In this document: positions 7,249 through 14,625 of the stretch, one piece after another
How the letters are laid out: the number at the start of each line of letters is the position of its first letter
Position numbering within the stretch: the first letter of the stretch is position 1
Assembly: GCA_031257075.1 (NCBI GenBank)
Contig: JAIRPM010000186.1
Coordinates: 1-21,210, forward strand
Direction of reading: 5' to 3'
Origin: Spirochaetaceae bacterium
Lineage (GTDB): Bacteria > Spirochaetota > Spirochaetia > Treponematales > Breznakiellaceae
DNA length: 21,210 bases
Notes under the pieces: model-generated
What the model saw: only the letters and a program-made list of their open reading frames with translations
Told to the model about the DNA's origin: nothing
Databases searched by the model: none
Made by a program: the position numbers and the translations under genes

Positions 7249-8409
7249 ATGAAAAAATATTTTTCCGTAGGGCTGGCGGTATTATGCCTGCCTTTGACTT
7301 CATGCTTTGATAGTTGCGGTGTTTATCCCGGCAATGATGAACTGGCCAAAAACCGTCAAATAAGCATTGCTTCGTGGAATGTACAAGCGCTTTTTGACGG
7401 CAGTGACGAAGGCATCGAATACGAGGACTACCGCCCAACAAACGGCTGGAATGCCGAAAAGTATGAAGCGCGGCTTACCGCTATTGCCGCTGCGCTTGAC
7501 GGGGTTTGTGAACGCGGGCCGGATGTTGCCGTGCTTATCGAAGTGGAAAATTCCGGCGTTATTGATACGCTTGGGAACAATTATTTCAAAAAGAACGGAT
7601 ATGTACACCGGCTTTTTGCCGGAAATCCGGGATATTCGCTTGGTGTGGGGATTTTGAGCCGGTATAGCATAACCAAATACACCGTCCACTCAAGCAATAA
7701 ACTCAACGAAGTACTGCCCCGCCCTATCGCAGAAATTCATCTTGAACCGGGCGGCAGCCCGCTCGTACTCTTTATTTGCCATTGGAAATCCAAACTAGGC
7801 GGCGATGAGAGTACAGAAAAAATGAGGCGCGAAGCCGCCCGGTTGATTATACGGCGCGGCACAGAAATCCATGCGGAAAATCCCCGTATTCCCATACTCG
7901 TATTGGGTGATTTGAACGAAAATTACGATGAATTTTACCGCCGTGAAGAAAAAGCCGTTTGCGCGCTTATGCCTGATGATCCGGCAGCCGCCCGTTATGC
8001 CGGTTTTTTAACAGAAAATGCCGCAGCCTCAGTTGGAGACACGGAAGATACCGATATACTGGAAAATGCCGTATTCAAAGAAGAATCGCCGCAGGATTTT
8101 TTGGTTCTAAGTTCTCTCAACCCGCCCTGTTCGGCCTTTTTCCCTTACGCGACCGGTGTTTACTACACTCCTTGGGGCAGCGAACTCGGAAACGGGTCAT
8201 ACTATTACAAGGGTGTTTGGGAAACCATCGACCACTTTTTGTTGTCGCCGGAATTCTGGCAAGAAAATGGCTGGCAGTTTCAGAGTGTAAGCGTTTTGAA
8301 TATGGAGCCTTTTACCAATTCCAAAGGAGAACCCGCCTCGTACAACGCCCGCACCGGTTTCGGTTTGAGCGACCATTTACCCTTGCTGCTCATTCTCAAC
8401 CTGAATTAG
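7249..8409 (+). CDS. Exported lipoprotein, endonuclease/exonuclease/phosphatase family
   Basis: A probable membrane-anchored nuclease or phosphodiesterase of 386 residues. The N-terminus MKKYFSVGLAVLCLPLTSC is a lipoprotein signal with lipobox LTSC, so Cys19 is the predicted lipidated residue and the enzyme would face the periplasm or surface. The EEP fold is shown by SWNVQALFD (N44), LIEVEN (metal Glu E98), ICHWKSK (H178), LGDLNEN (D221, N223), TIDHFLLS and the terminal GLSDHLPL (D375, H376). All main catalytic residues appear present. An AAGGAG ribosome site lies near the ATG. Substrate may be DNA, RNA or a phosphoester; DNA scavenging is a reasonable guess. It stands alone between two copies of the dispersed palindrome, and its TAG stop is part of the second copy. 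Confidence 0.87.
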   Translation: MKKYFSVGLAVLCLPLTSCFDSCGVYPGNDELAKNRQISIASWNVQALFDGSDEGIEYEDYRPTNGWNAEKYEARLTAIAAALDGVCERGPDVAVLIEVENSGVIDTLGNNYFKKNGYVHRLFAGNPGYSLGVGILSRYSITKYTVHSSNKLNEVLPRPIAEIHLEPGGSPLVLFICHWKSKLGGDESTEKMRREAARLIIRRGTEIHAENPRIPILVLGDLNENYDEFYRREEKAVCALMPDDPAAARYAGFLTENAAASVGDTEDTDILENAVFKEESPQDFLVLSSLNPPCSAFFPYATGVYYTPWGSELGNGSYYYKGVWETIDHFLLSPEFWQENGWQFQSVSVLNMEPFTNSKGEPASYNARTGFGLSDHLPLLLILNLN

Positions 8410-8457
8410 GGCGACGCTGATTAAATCCTCGAGTGGATTTAATCAGCGTTGCCTTAG
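8406..8457. repeat. Dispersed palindrome, complete copy acting as shared terminator
   Basis: GGCGACGCTGATTAAATCC (8410-8428), a 6-nt loop, GGATTTAATCAGCGTTGCC (8435-8453). The 19-bp stem has one G-U pair as RNA. TTAG and its complement flank both sides, supplying the TAG of the nuclease gene and the TAA of era. It fills the whole 44-nt gap between these convergent genes, so it is the only candidate terminator for both, though neither side has a long T-tract. Confidence 0.88.
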
Positions 8458-9350
8458 TCTTTAAATTTGTCTAAATCTTTGTTGTTTTGCCGCCAATTCT
8501 TGTCTGTTTTAACACGTATGTCTAGTTTTATACTCCAATCAAAAATCTTTTTTAAATCGGCAAGAGCCGCTGTGCGAATTTTTTGGAGCATAGAGCCGGC
8601 TTTTCCGACTATCATGCCTTTTTGTGATTCGCGCTCACAACGGATAAACACCCGCGCATTCAACAGCGCGCCGCTTAATTGCGCGTCTACAACGTCAACA
8701 TAAATAGAATGAGGCAATTCTTCGCGGAGAAGCAGGCAGCATTTTTCACGTATGATTTCCGCTATTCTAAAAGGCACGTTTTGGTCAGTATAAAAACCGG
8801 TGTCATAATAGAACGGGCCTTCCGGCGCAATACTTTGAAGCAGGTCTAAAAGCCTGTCAAGGTTTGTTTTTTGAAGCGCCGAAATTTGTATGATGTGTTC
8901 AGCCGGCAGCGCCGGAAAATGTTCGGTTATAAATGCATGCCCCGCCGCTGTGTCCGAATTTTGCGCATCAATTTTGTTGATGGCAATAATAATATTACGG
9001 GAACAGCGTTCTTCGCCGTTTTCTTTGATGCGCCGTACAATTTCCAATTCTTCCGGGCCGGCGGCGCGGGTGGAATCGAGCAGGTAGAGTATAATATCCG
9101 CACCGGCCAATGAACGGACAGCGTTTTGAGTGAGGCGACGGTTGAGTTTTTTTTCGGAAAGGTGCATGCCGGGCGTGTCAAGGAAGACCAGTTGGTTGTC
9201 ATCACGGCTGACAATACCGCGTATGCTGGCACGGGTTGTTTGCGGCACCGGGCTGACAATCGAAACCTTTGAGCCGCATAAACTATTGATAAGGCTCGAT
9301 TTCCCTACGGACGGGCGGCCAATTATCGCGACAAATGCGCTTTTAGTCAT
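8454..9350 (-). CDS. era: GTPase Era
   Basis: Era is an essential GTPase that binds the 3' end of 16S rRNA and assists 30S maturation at the inner membrane. The 298 residues match its usual length of about 300. G-motifs are G1 GRPSVGKS (11-18), the G2 region with TTR (38-40), G3 DTPG (58-61), G4 NKID (125-128) and G5 SAL (157-159). The C-terminal KH domain has IVGKAGSMLQKI (247-258), the diagnostic GxxG loop, and ends with KTDKNWRQN. The ATG lies 8 nt inside the end of the V-ATPase subunit I gene, so translation is probably coupled. It is the last gene of the secG-ptsN-V-ATPase-era operon. Identity is secure. Confidence 0.97.
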   Translation of the reverse strand: MTKSAFVAIIGRPSVGKSSLINSLCGSKVSIVSPVPQTTRASIRGIVSRDDNQLVFLDTPGMHLSEKKLNRRLTQNAVRSLAGADIILYLLDSTRAAGPEELEIVRRIKENGEERCSRNIIIAINKIDAQNSDTAAGHAFITEHFPALPAEHIIQISALQKTNLDRLLDLLQSIAPEGPFYYDTGFYTDQNVPFRIAEIIREKCCLLLREELPHSIYVDVVDAQLSGALLNARVFIRCERESQKGMIVGKAGSMLQKIRTAALADLKKIFDWSIKLDIRVKTDKNWRQNNKDLDKFKD

Positions 9351-11493
9351 TGCCGCTGCCCGTTAGCCATGGGCGCTTAAACCTGAACGGCGAAAATTCT
9401 GAACTTGTTTCGGTGAAGAATTTGCTAAAGAATTCATAGTATTGCAGACGTACTACTTGAATTGCGACTATCATTCCTTCCAGCACAATGATAATAACAT
9501 TGCCAAAAATGATTATTACGAAAGACCATAGCGGGCCAAGCGGCGCATGGGCAACTTTGTCTGCCATAGTAAAAATGATAAATGACAGCACCGCATGAGA
9601 GAGCGCAAAAGCCCCAACACGCAAAAAACTTACTGTGTTTGATATGTAACCGGAAAGCGTTTCAATAATTTCAACAATTCCTTCCATAACGAAGGCAAAG
9701 ATACCGTTTTCAAAAAGTTTTTTGTGTTCCAGCAGAGACATAATGCACGGCCCGGTAACAATCAAAAGAACAGGCACACCAAGGCAAATGGCATCAGCCG
9801 GCAGAAACCGGAAAGCGGTTTGCTGGACAATGGCGCGAATCGCAAGCGAAATCGCGTACCAAAAGAAAAGGCCGCCGGCAAGCCCATGTTTGGAAAAAAA
9901 AGCCCGTTCCCAGCGCCGTGCCGCAACGCTATTCACAATATTGAGAATTATACCCAAACTATTAATAATAACCCCTATAGAGAGGGTAAAACCAAAAAAA
10001 TAAAACAATTTTCCAATGTTGCCCGATTCCGGCATAAGGTGAAGAATATGCCCGGTTTCATGAATACCGAGTGCGCCGCCCCATCTGGTCTGAGAAAGAA
10101 ATCTTGTTAACGCTTTGGTAGGGCCTTCCAGCAGGGCCTCGTTGGAAAAAACGCTGCCGTACAAAAGCCCGGCAACGGCGGCGCATACGCCGGCAATAAT
10201 AAGCGGCCCGGAAAAATGGCGTTTATTGGCAAACATCCGCGCCTTGCCCGCGGCAATGCCCAACAGGATAAGCGCGCCGCCCTGCCCTACATCGCCAAAC
10301 ATAACGCCAAAAAGCAGTGAAAAAAGCACGGCGGTAAAGGCCGTAGGGTCTATTGTGCCGTACAGCGGTGTCCCATAGGAAAGAACAAGAGGCTCAAAAC
10401 TTTTCACCAGTTTGCCATGCCGCAATTTGACCGGCACTTTTTCCCGGCCTTCGCGTACCGCAGGCACTTCCCAACTGTCGTAGGAAAGCACGGAAACCCG
10501 GCCTTCTGTTTCCCTGTCCAAATCCTTTACCAGCGTAGAAACAAGCGGAGATTCTACCCAACCGGAAAGTTCATAAGTGTTGCGAGTCTGCGAGAGGCGT
10601 TTTTTCAATTGCAACACGGCCTGCGCCATTAAATAGGCTCCATAAAGCAGGCGCACCGGCATTTCATATAATTTGCGCAGTTTCTGCCGTTCCTCTTCCA
10701 GCGCCATTAGTTCATCCGCAATTTCGGCAAGGCGGGTGGAAATCTCGACCGTTGTTTTTTCGTTGGACAGTTTGTTTACCGGCAATTGTTCAAAGCCGGC
10801 ATCTTCAAAGCTGCTATCCATTGCAAAACGGCCTATTTTTGAAGATGCTACCAACACGGTTTCCGCGCCGCCGCCGTTGTTTTCGCCGTTGAGCGCTACA
10901 ATTACGGCACGGCCATGCAAAGCGTTTTCCAGACCGGCGCGTTTGGTGCCGTCAATGTGCCCAAGCCTGATATTCAAAAAAGAAGCGGCGCTGTCAGAAT
11001 CACCGCCGGTAGATTGAGCGGCTACAAGCGTATTCAAATCGGGATAAAGGCCGCCAAGTTTTTTCATTTCTTCGGTAAATTGTCCGCGAATTTGGTCTTC
11101 TAATGCCTGCCGTTCCAGATTGATATTGTATAACTCCCGCTCAAGCCTCTCTGCCGAGCCGGCAATGAATGTCAACGAGCGGGCTTCTTCCTCACCAGGA
11201 AGTTCGCAAGCGGTATCGTCATTTTTTGCGGCAGCGCCGGCCAATTCAATTTCCAAAAAAGCCGCTGCTCTCGTTAATTTTTCGAGCGCTTTTTCAGTTT
11301 CTTTCAGTTTTTCCGCGTCTTCAGCCGCATCCGCTATCTCCGGCGCTTGCGCGGCCTTTATGCCGCCGCGTCCGGGTTTTTCCGGCAACGTAAATTGAAT
11401 GATACCACGGGAACCTAAATACTTGAGAACAGGGATTATGTCTTTATCGAGTACGGTTATCCGAACCCGTTTCATTTTCACCGGACGTATCAT
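9343..11493 (-). CDS. atpI: V-type ATPase subunit I (subunit a homologue)
   Basis: The membrane stator subunit of V/A-type ATPases, forming the ion half-channels beside the c-ring. Its 716 residues are somewhat longer than typical. The first ~340 residues are the soluble arm, with coiled-coil segments (DAEDAEKLKETEKALEKL, ELMALEEERQKLRKLYEM). The C-terminal half has about seven to eight membrane spans, starting near FTAVLFSLLFGVMFGDVGQG, a classic subunit I motif. SFLRVGAFALSHAVLS carries the essential Arg (about R625), and QVVRLQYYEF a second Arg (about R682); both are conserved in ion-translocating members. The ATG overlaps the subunit C stop by 4 nt (ATGA), and its end overlaps era. Whether it pumps H+ or Na+ cannot be told. 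Confidence 0.95.
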   Translation of the reverse strand: MIRPVKMKRVRITVLDKDIIPVLKYLGSRGIIQFTLPEKPGRGGIKAAQAPEIADAAEDAEKLKETEKALEKLTRAAAFLEIELAGAAAKNDDTACELPGEEEARSLTFIAGSAERLERELYNINLERQALEDQIRGQFTEEMKKLGGLYPDLNTLVAAQSTGGDSDSAASFLNIRLGHIDGTKRAGLENALHGRAVIVALNGENNGGGAETVLVASSKIGRFAMDSSFEDAGFEQLPVNKLSNEKTTVEISTRLAEIADELMALEEERQKLRKLYEMPVRLLYGAYLMAQAVLQLKKRLSQTRNTYELSGWVESPLVSTLVKDLDRETEGRVSVLSYDSWEVPAVREGREKVPVKLRHGKLVKSFEPLVLSYGTPLYGTIDPTAFTAVLFSLLFGVMFGDVGQGGALILLGIAAGKARMFANKRHFSGPLIIAGVCAAVAGLLYGSVFSNEALLEGPTKALTRFLSQTRWGGALGIHETGHILHLMPESGNIGKLFYFFGFTLSIGVIINSLGIILNIVNSVAARRWERAFFSKHGLAGGLFFWYAISLAIRAIVQQTAFRFLPADAICLGVPVLLIVTGPCIMSLLEHKKLFENGIFAFVMEGIVEIIETLSGYISNTVSFLRVGAFALSHAVLSFIIFTMADKVAHAPLGPLWSFVIIIFGNVIIIVLEGMIVAIQVVRLQYYEFFSKFFTETSSEFSPFRFKRPWLTGSGND

Positions 11494-12545
11494 GCGGCAG
11501 CCTTCCCTCTAAAACTACCAAGAACTTCGGCGGGCGGGATGCCAAGCGCCAGCGCTTCAGATATGCCGGTAAGCGCCCGTTCTTCGGCGCGTTTCAAATA
11601 GATAAAACATGCGGCGCTGTCAAGGGTAAACGGCTGCCGGTGAAACGATTTTCGTGCCATTTCAGTCAGATACAACGCGGCGTTGTTTTGGAAAAAACGC
11701 GGATCTGCCTGCCAGATTTGGCCAGGCATTTCAGGATTGAGGAATGAGGCATACTTCCAATGCTGCCACGCGGCATAATGCCCGGTATCATAACTAAGGC
11801 TTTGGCGGGCGGCATAGTCAACAGATGGATAATTTTTTGCCGGTTTGATACGAACAAAAAAACGCTGTGTTTCTTCGGCATCGAAGTTGTAATAAACACG
11901 CAAACGCAGCGCCCAAACAGCATTTTGCAAGGCAATCTCGCTGTGTATCATTTTGGTTATTATAACACGGTCAGAGAAAGGCGTGTTTTCCAGCGCCGAA
12001 TATACATAATTCCAGTACGCTTTTTCCAATTCAGCCTGATAATAAAGCGGTTTTTCTGAAAGTGAAAGTTTTTTTTGCAGGGCAAGCAGAGAGGCATAAG
12101 GGCTGCCTTTCAGCATGCCGCGCATGTCGGGGTAAGCATCGAAATGAACGCAGCCTCTCCGGGAACAAGGCTTTCTTTGATTGCTCTGCGGAGGGCATTC
12201 CGTTTCGCCTGCGGCAAGGGCGGCAAGCGCTTGGGATAAACCGGCCGCTTCCTGTTTACGCGCCAACGCGGCAAGCAAGGGAGGGGGCGCCGCGCCCGCA
12301 GAAAAAAGACTCAACAGGCGGGAAATTTGCTTGTCCGTATGCTCGCGTATCATTCGCTCCAGTGTGAGCAAAGCCGGTTCGCCATGCACCGGCGGGGCTG
12401 GTTCAGCCATTTCACGGCGCAATAGCGCGGCAAATGCGTCAAGACTGGTAAGCGCGGCAATTTCTTCAGACCGCTTAAAAAGCAACGACCTTGCAAAAAT
12501 TCCGCAGGATTTTGCGTAGATAAAGGCACGGCGGGCGGCAGGCAT
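11490..12545 (-). CDS. atpC: V-type ATPase subunit C (AC39/NtpC-like)
   Basis: The central-stalk socket that joins the rotor axle to the membrane ring in V/A-type ATPases. The 351 residues match the family's usual 320-390. N-terminal FIYAKSCGIFARSLLF corresponds to the typical YAR(L/I)CGMLA start. The C-terminus has the diagnostic FIYLKRAEERALTGISEAL followed by GIPPAEVLG. Between them YWNYVYSALENTPFS and EIALQNAVWALRLRVYYN fit the helical repeats of the fold. It overlaps the stalk gene upstream by one base (TAATG) and subunit I downstream by four (ATGA), so translation is coupled. A Pro/Ala-rich segment with Cys residues (about 120-135) looks like an insertion. Overall identity is strong; the divergence is high compared with archaeal members. 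Confidence 0.88.
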   Translation of the reverse strand: MPAARRAFIYAKSCGIFARSLLFKRSEEIAALTSLDAFAALLRREMAEPAPPVHGEPALLTLERMIREHTDKQISRLLSLFSAGAAPPPLLAALARKQEAAGLSQALAALAAGETECPPQSNQRKPCSRRGCVHFDAYPDMRGMLKGSPYASLLALQKKLSLSEKPLYYQAELEKAYWNYVYSALENTPFSDRVIITKMIHSEIALQNAVWALRLRVYYNFDAEETQRFFVRIKPAKNYPSVDYAARQSLSYDTGHYAAWQHWKYASFLNPEMPGQIWQADPRFFQNNAALYLTEMARKSFHRQPFTLDSAACFIYLKRAEERALTGISEALALGIPPAEVLGSFRGKAAA

Positions 12546-12856
12546 TACCTGTATTCCTTCATAAGGAAATGCGCAGCCGCTTCATTAAACCGTTGTTGGT
12601 TCGGAATGAGCGCGGCAAGGCTTGCTTTGTAGTCGTCCATATCGGCAGTGTACCGCGCGTTCTGTTCGGCACATTGCCGCATACAGTCCGCGTCAAGTTC
12701 GGCGCGGCGGCGCTTGTATTCGGCTTCAAAATGACTGCGCCCCGCAACTTCACTGTCCGCAAGAAATTTTTCCGCCGATGCATTTGCATCTTTTACGATT
12801 CGGGCTGCCGCCTCTTCAATCTCTAACAGATGAGTTAAAACATTCCCGCCGTCCAT
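12545..12856 (-). CDS. V-type ATPase peripheral-stalk subunit (G/H-like)
   Basis: A 103-residue, almost entirely helical protein with Ala/Glu/Lys/Arg-rich heptads (LLEIEEAAARIVKDANASAEKFLA, then EYKRRRAELDADCMRQCAEQ). This is the form of the G/H subunit that pairs with subunit E to make the peripheral stalk. The family is too low in complexity for identification by motif, so the call depends on size, coiled-coil pattern and position immediately before subunit C and I, the usual order. Its TAA stop overlaps the next ATG by one base. No subunit E gene is present. The ptsN-like gene ends 28 nt upstream. The alternative would be an unrelated small coiled-coil protein, which seems unlikely in this context. 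Confidence 0.72.
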   Translation of the reverse strand: MDGGNVLTHLLEIEEAAARIVKDANASAEKFLADSEVAGRSHFEAEYKRRRAELDADCMRQCAEQNARYTADMDDYKASLAALIPNQQRFNEAAAHFLMKEYR

Positions 12857-12884
12857 TCACAACCATTTATCCCGGCAATGCAAC

Positions 12885-13358
12885 CTATTCATTGAAAGAA
12901 AAATTTTCTTCGTATCTTTTTATGATAGAAAAAACAGATTCCTTGTTTTCCGCCGCAGTAACATCTTTGTAAAAAGACGGGCTGCGGAGCAATTCGGCCA
13001 TACGTTGTAAAAGATGAAGATGGCGTTCCGCCTCAACCGGCGGAGCGATAATCATAAGCACAAGGTATACCGGATTGCCATCCAGCGAATCGTACTGAAT
13101 GCCTTTCTTGGAAATTCCAAGCACGCCGTACATTTTGTCCACCGCAGCGCTCTTGCCATGCGGTATGGCGATGCCGTTTTGTATGCCTGTTGACATTTTT
13201 GCCTCGCGTTCTTTTAACGCGGCAAGCACGGCATCGCGCACAGGAAGTTTTGTTGCTTTACAAAAATGGTCAACAAGTTCCTCAAAAACCTCGTCTTTTT
13301 CCCCGGACTTCAAATCAAGTTTGATAAATTCAGGCATAAATACTTCACTTAATAACAT
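12885..13358 (-). CDS. ptsN: PTS EIIA component, PtsN/fructose type
   Basis: A 157-residue PTS EIIA domain of the fructose/mannitol/PtsN (EIIA-Ntr) class. It accepts phosphate from HPr or NPr on a His; PtsN-type members are regulatory and act without a dedicated transporter. The active site is GIAIPHGKS with H67, preceded by KMSTGIQNG, typical of this class. The end has HLHLLQRMAELLRSPSFYKDVTAAENKE, the usual C-terminal helix motif. AAAGGA lies about 8 nt before ATG 13358; a second ATG eight codons in has poorer ribosome pairing, so the first is chosen. No EIIB/EIIC genes are near, which supports a regulatory role. It lies 11 nt after secG, clearly in the same operon. Confidence 0.85.
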   Translation of the reverse strand: MLLSEVFMPEFIKLDLKSGEKDEVFEELVDHFCKATKLPVRDAVLAALKEREAKMSTGIQNGIAIPHGKSAAVDKMYGVLGISKKGIQYDSLDGNPVYLVLMIIAPPVEAERHLHLLQRMAELLRSPSFYKDVTAAENKESVFSIIKRYEENFSFNE

Positions 13359-13369
13359 TATTCAGTCCT

Positions 13370-13771
13370 TTATTCGTTTGAATCTGAACCGCCCGTCCGG
13401 GTATCCGCATCTTCCGCGGGCGCGGATACGCCATTCGGCACCGCAGTCTCCTCTGCCGCGCCGGATGGCGTATCATTAAACCAATCGCTGCTGTTCTCTG
13501 ATGATTGCCGGCCTGCCGCCTCGACACCGCTGTCACCCGGGCTGCGGTTAAGCAGCGCCAGCGCAAAAGCCAGCGTAAAGAACAAAACCCCCAGCACCGA
13601 TGATGTTTTGGTCAAAATGTTTCCAGAACGGGAGCCGAAGGCCGTATTGCTGCCGCCGCCAAAAACTCCCCCCATCGTGTCGCCTTCCTCGTTCTGCACA
13701 AGAACAATCAAAATCAGCAGAATTGCCACTATGATAAATAAAACCAGTAAAAAACCGCTTAAAACACCCAT
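13370..13771 (-). CDS. secG: Protein translocase subunit SecG
   Basis: The small SecYEG channel subunit that aids protein export. Two membrane spans lie at about residues 4-25 and 56-74. Between them the family hallmark region appears: VLVQNEEGDTMGGVFGGGSN, then FGSRSGNILTKTSSVLGVLFF. A GGAG ribosome site precedes the ATG. At 133 residues it is longer than the usual 75-110; the extra ~55 residues are an acidic, Ser/Gly-rich, probably disordered tail (SGVEAAGRQSSENSS and on). Tails of this type occur in other bacterial SecG proteins. It is the first gene of the minus-strand operon ending in era, and the promoter should lie in 13772-13900, though none could be fixed with confidence. Confidence 0.95.
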   Translation of the reverse strand: MGVLSGFLLVLFIIVAILLILIVLVQNEEGDTMGGVFGGGSNTAFGSRSGNILTKTSSVLGVLFFTLAFALALLNRSPGDSGVEAAGRQSSENSSDWFNDTPSGAAEETAVPNGVSAPAEDADTRTGGSDSNE

Positions 13772-13908
13772 ATTTTACTCCAAAAACCTTCTTTGCTTTT
13801 CGGGATAGTACATTCAACCCCTCTGTTTGAGCGCCTGTCCCGCAAATATTTCAATTTTCCAAGGCAAACCTCTTAAAATTTTAGTTTCGAGGGTTACCGC
13901 TGGACAAC

Positions 13909-13949
13909 GGCATTTCTAAAAATCCATATCTGAGTTTTTAGAGATGTCC
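13909..13949. repeat. Short palindrome of the CATCTCTAAAA family, copy 2
   Basis: GGCATTTCTAAAAA (13909-13922), a 12-nt loop, TTTTTAGAGATGTCC (13935-13949): about 13 of 14 pairs form. TTTTAGAGATG is the exact complement of the 11-mer at 2354-2364. The surrounding intergenic region (13772-14070, 299 bp) holds no gene. It also contains TAAAATTTTA (13874-13883) and TGCGCTTGCGCA (14017-14028), both small palindromes, and must hold the promoters of secG and of the 14071 gene, which I could not place. Confidence 0.65.
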
Positions 13950-14070
13950 TAAAACAAGTTTATTCTAGTTTGCCTGTGATGCGATGTTTTGTGAAGAGGG
14001 CTCAAAAGGCTCATGCTGCGCTTGCGCAAATTCTTTACCGGAACAGTTTTTCTGCCGATAAAAAGAAGAT

Positions 14071-14592
14071 ATGATTGCAATGAAAAAGAAAATAGCGGCC
14101 TTGGTGCCGGTTTTATTTGTTTTTACCGTAATGAACACGTATGCGGAATTTGGTATCGGTATTCAAGGGAACGCCGGATATGCCGGCAATTTTGCGGGCG
14201 GGCCATCCCTCTTACTAAGCCCTTCTGACAGACTGCACTTTGCCATCGATTGGTACATTCCCCTCAACAATAATGATATTCTTTTCAACCTTACGATGGA
14301 TATTTGGGTGTTAGACTTGTCACTCGTTCAGATTGGGGAGGGCAGCCTTAAACTGTTTGTAGGACCGGGTTTTTACGGCCGTGCCGGTTATATTGAATCG
14401 GGCGATGAATACCGCGATGGGTTCAACCTGGCGGCGGGCATCCGCATACCGGTAGGCATACATTACCGCATCCAAGGATTAGACCCCTTTATCTGCCTTG
14501 CCCCGGCATGGGATATCAAATTTCTCCCCAAACCGCATTTTGCCGACTTTTTCGGCTTTAGCGGCGCTATAGGCATCCGTTTTTGGCTATAG
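14071..14592 (+). CDS. Small outer-membrane beta-barrel protein, paralogue 1
   Basis: A 173-residue exported protein. An N-terminal signal peptide, MKKKIAALVPVLFVFTVMNTYA, ends with a signal peptidase I-like AYA site. The mature part alternates short aromatic strands and ends GAIGIRFWL, a barrel-type terminus, so an eight-stranded outer-membrane barrel is likely. No named family was recognised. It resembles the next gene, sharing the order signal, GIGIQ/GVGMQ start, LKLFVGPGFY/VYLFFGAGLF, then (R/F)P(V/F)G(I/V)xYxI and a closing GFRWWF/GIRFWL; the pair probably arose by duplication. Two ATGs are possible, 14071 and 14080; the second begins directly with MKKK, and neither has a strong ribosome site. 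33 nt separate it from paralogue 2. Confidence 0.75.
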   Translation: MIAMKKKIAALVPVLFVFTVMNTYAEFGIGIQGNAGYAGNFAGGPSLLLSPSDRLHFAIDWYIPLNNNDILFNLTMDIWVLDLSLVQIGEGSLKLFVGPGFYGRAGYIESGDEYRDGFNLAAGIRIPVGIHYRIQGLDPFICLAPAWDIKFLPKPHFADFFGFSGAIGIRFWL

Positions 14593-14625
14593 ACCTTCCC
14601 CGCATCAGGCCTTTTGTGGAAATCA

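Noticed and set aside
7101..8457. CRISPR array from the repeated palindrome
   Set aside because: The copies are more than 1 kb apart with a gene between them, differ in completeness, and no cas genes are present.
14013..14228. Plus-strand ORF overlapping the start of the first barrel gene
   Set aside because: It is out of frame with a gene having a clear signal peptide and shares no recognisable features.
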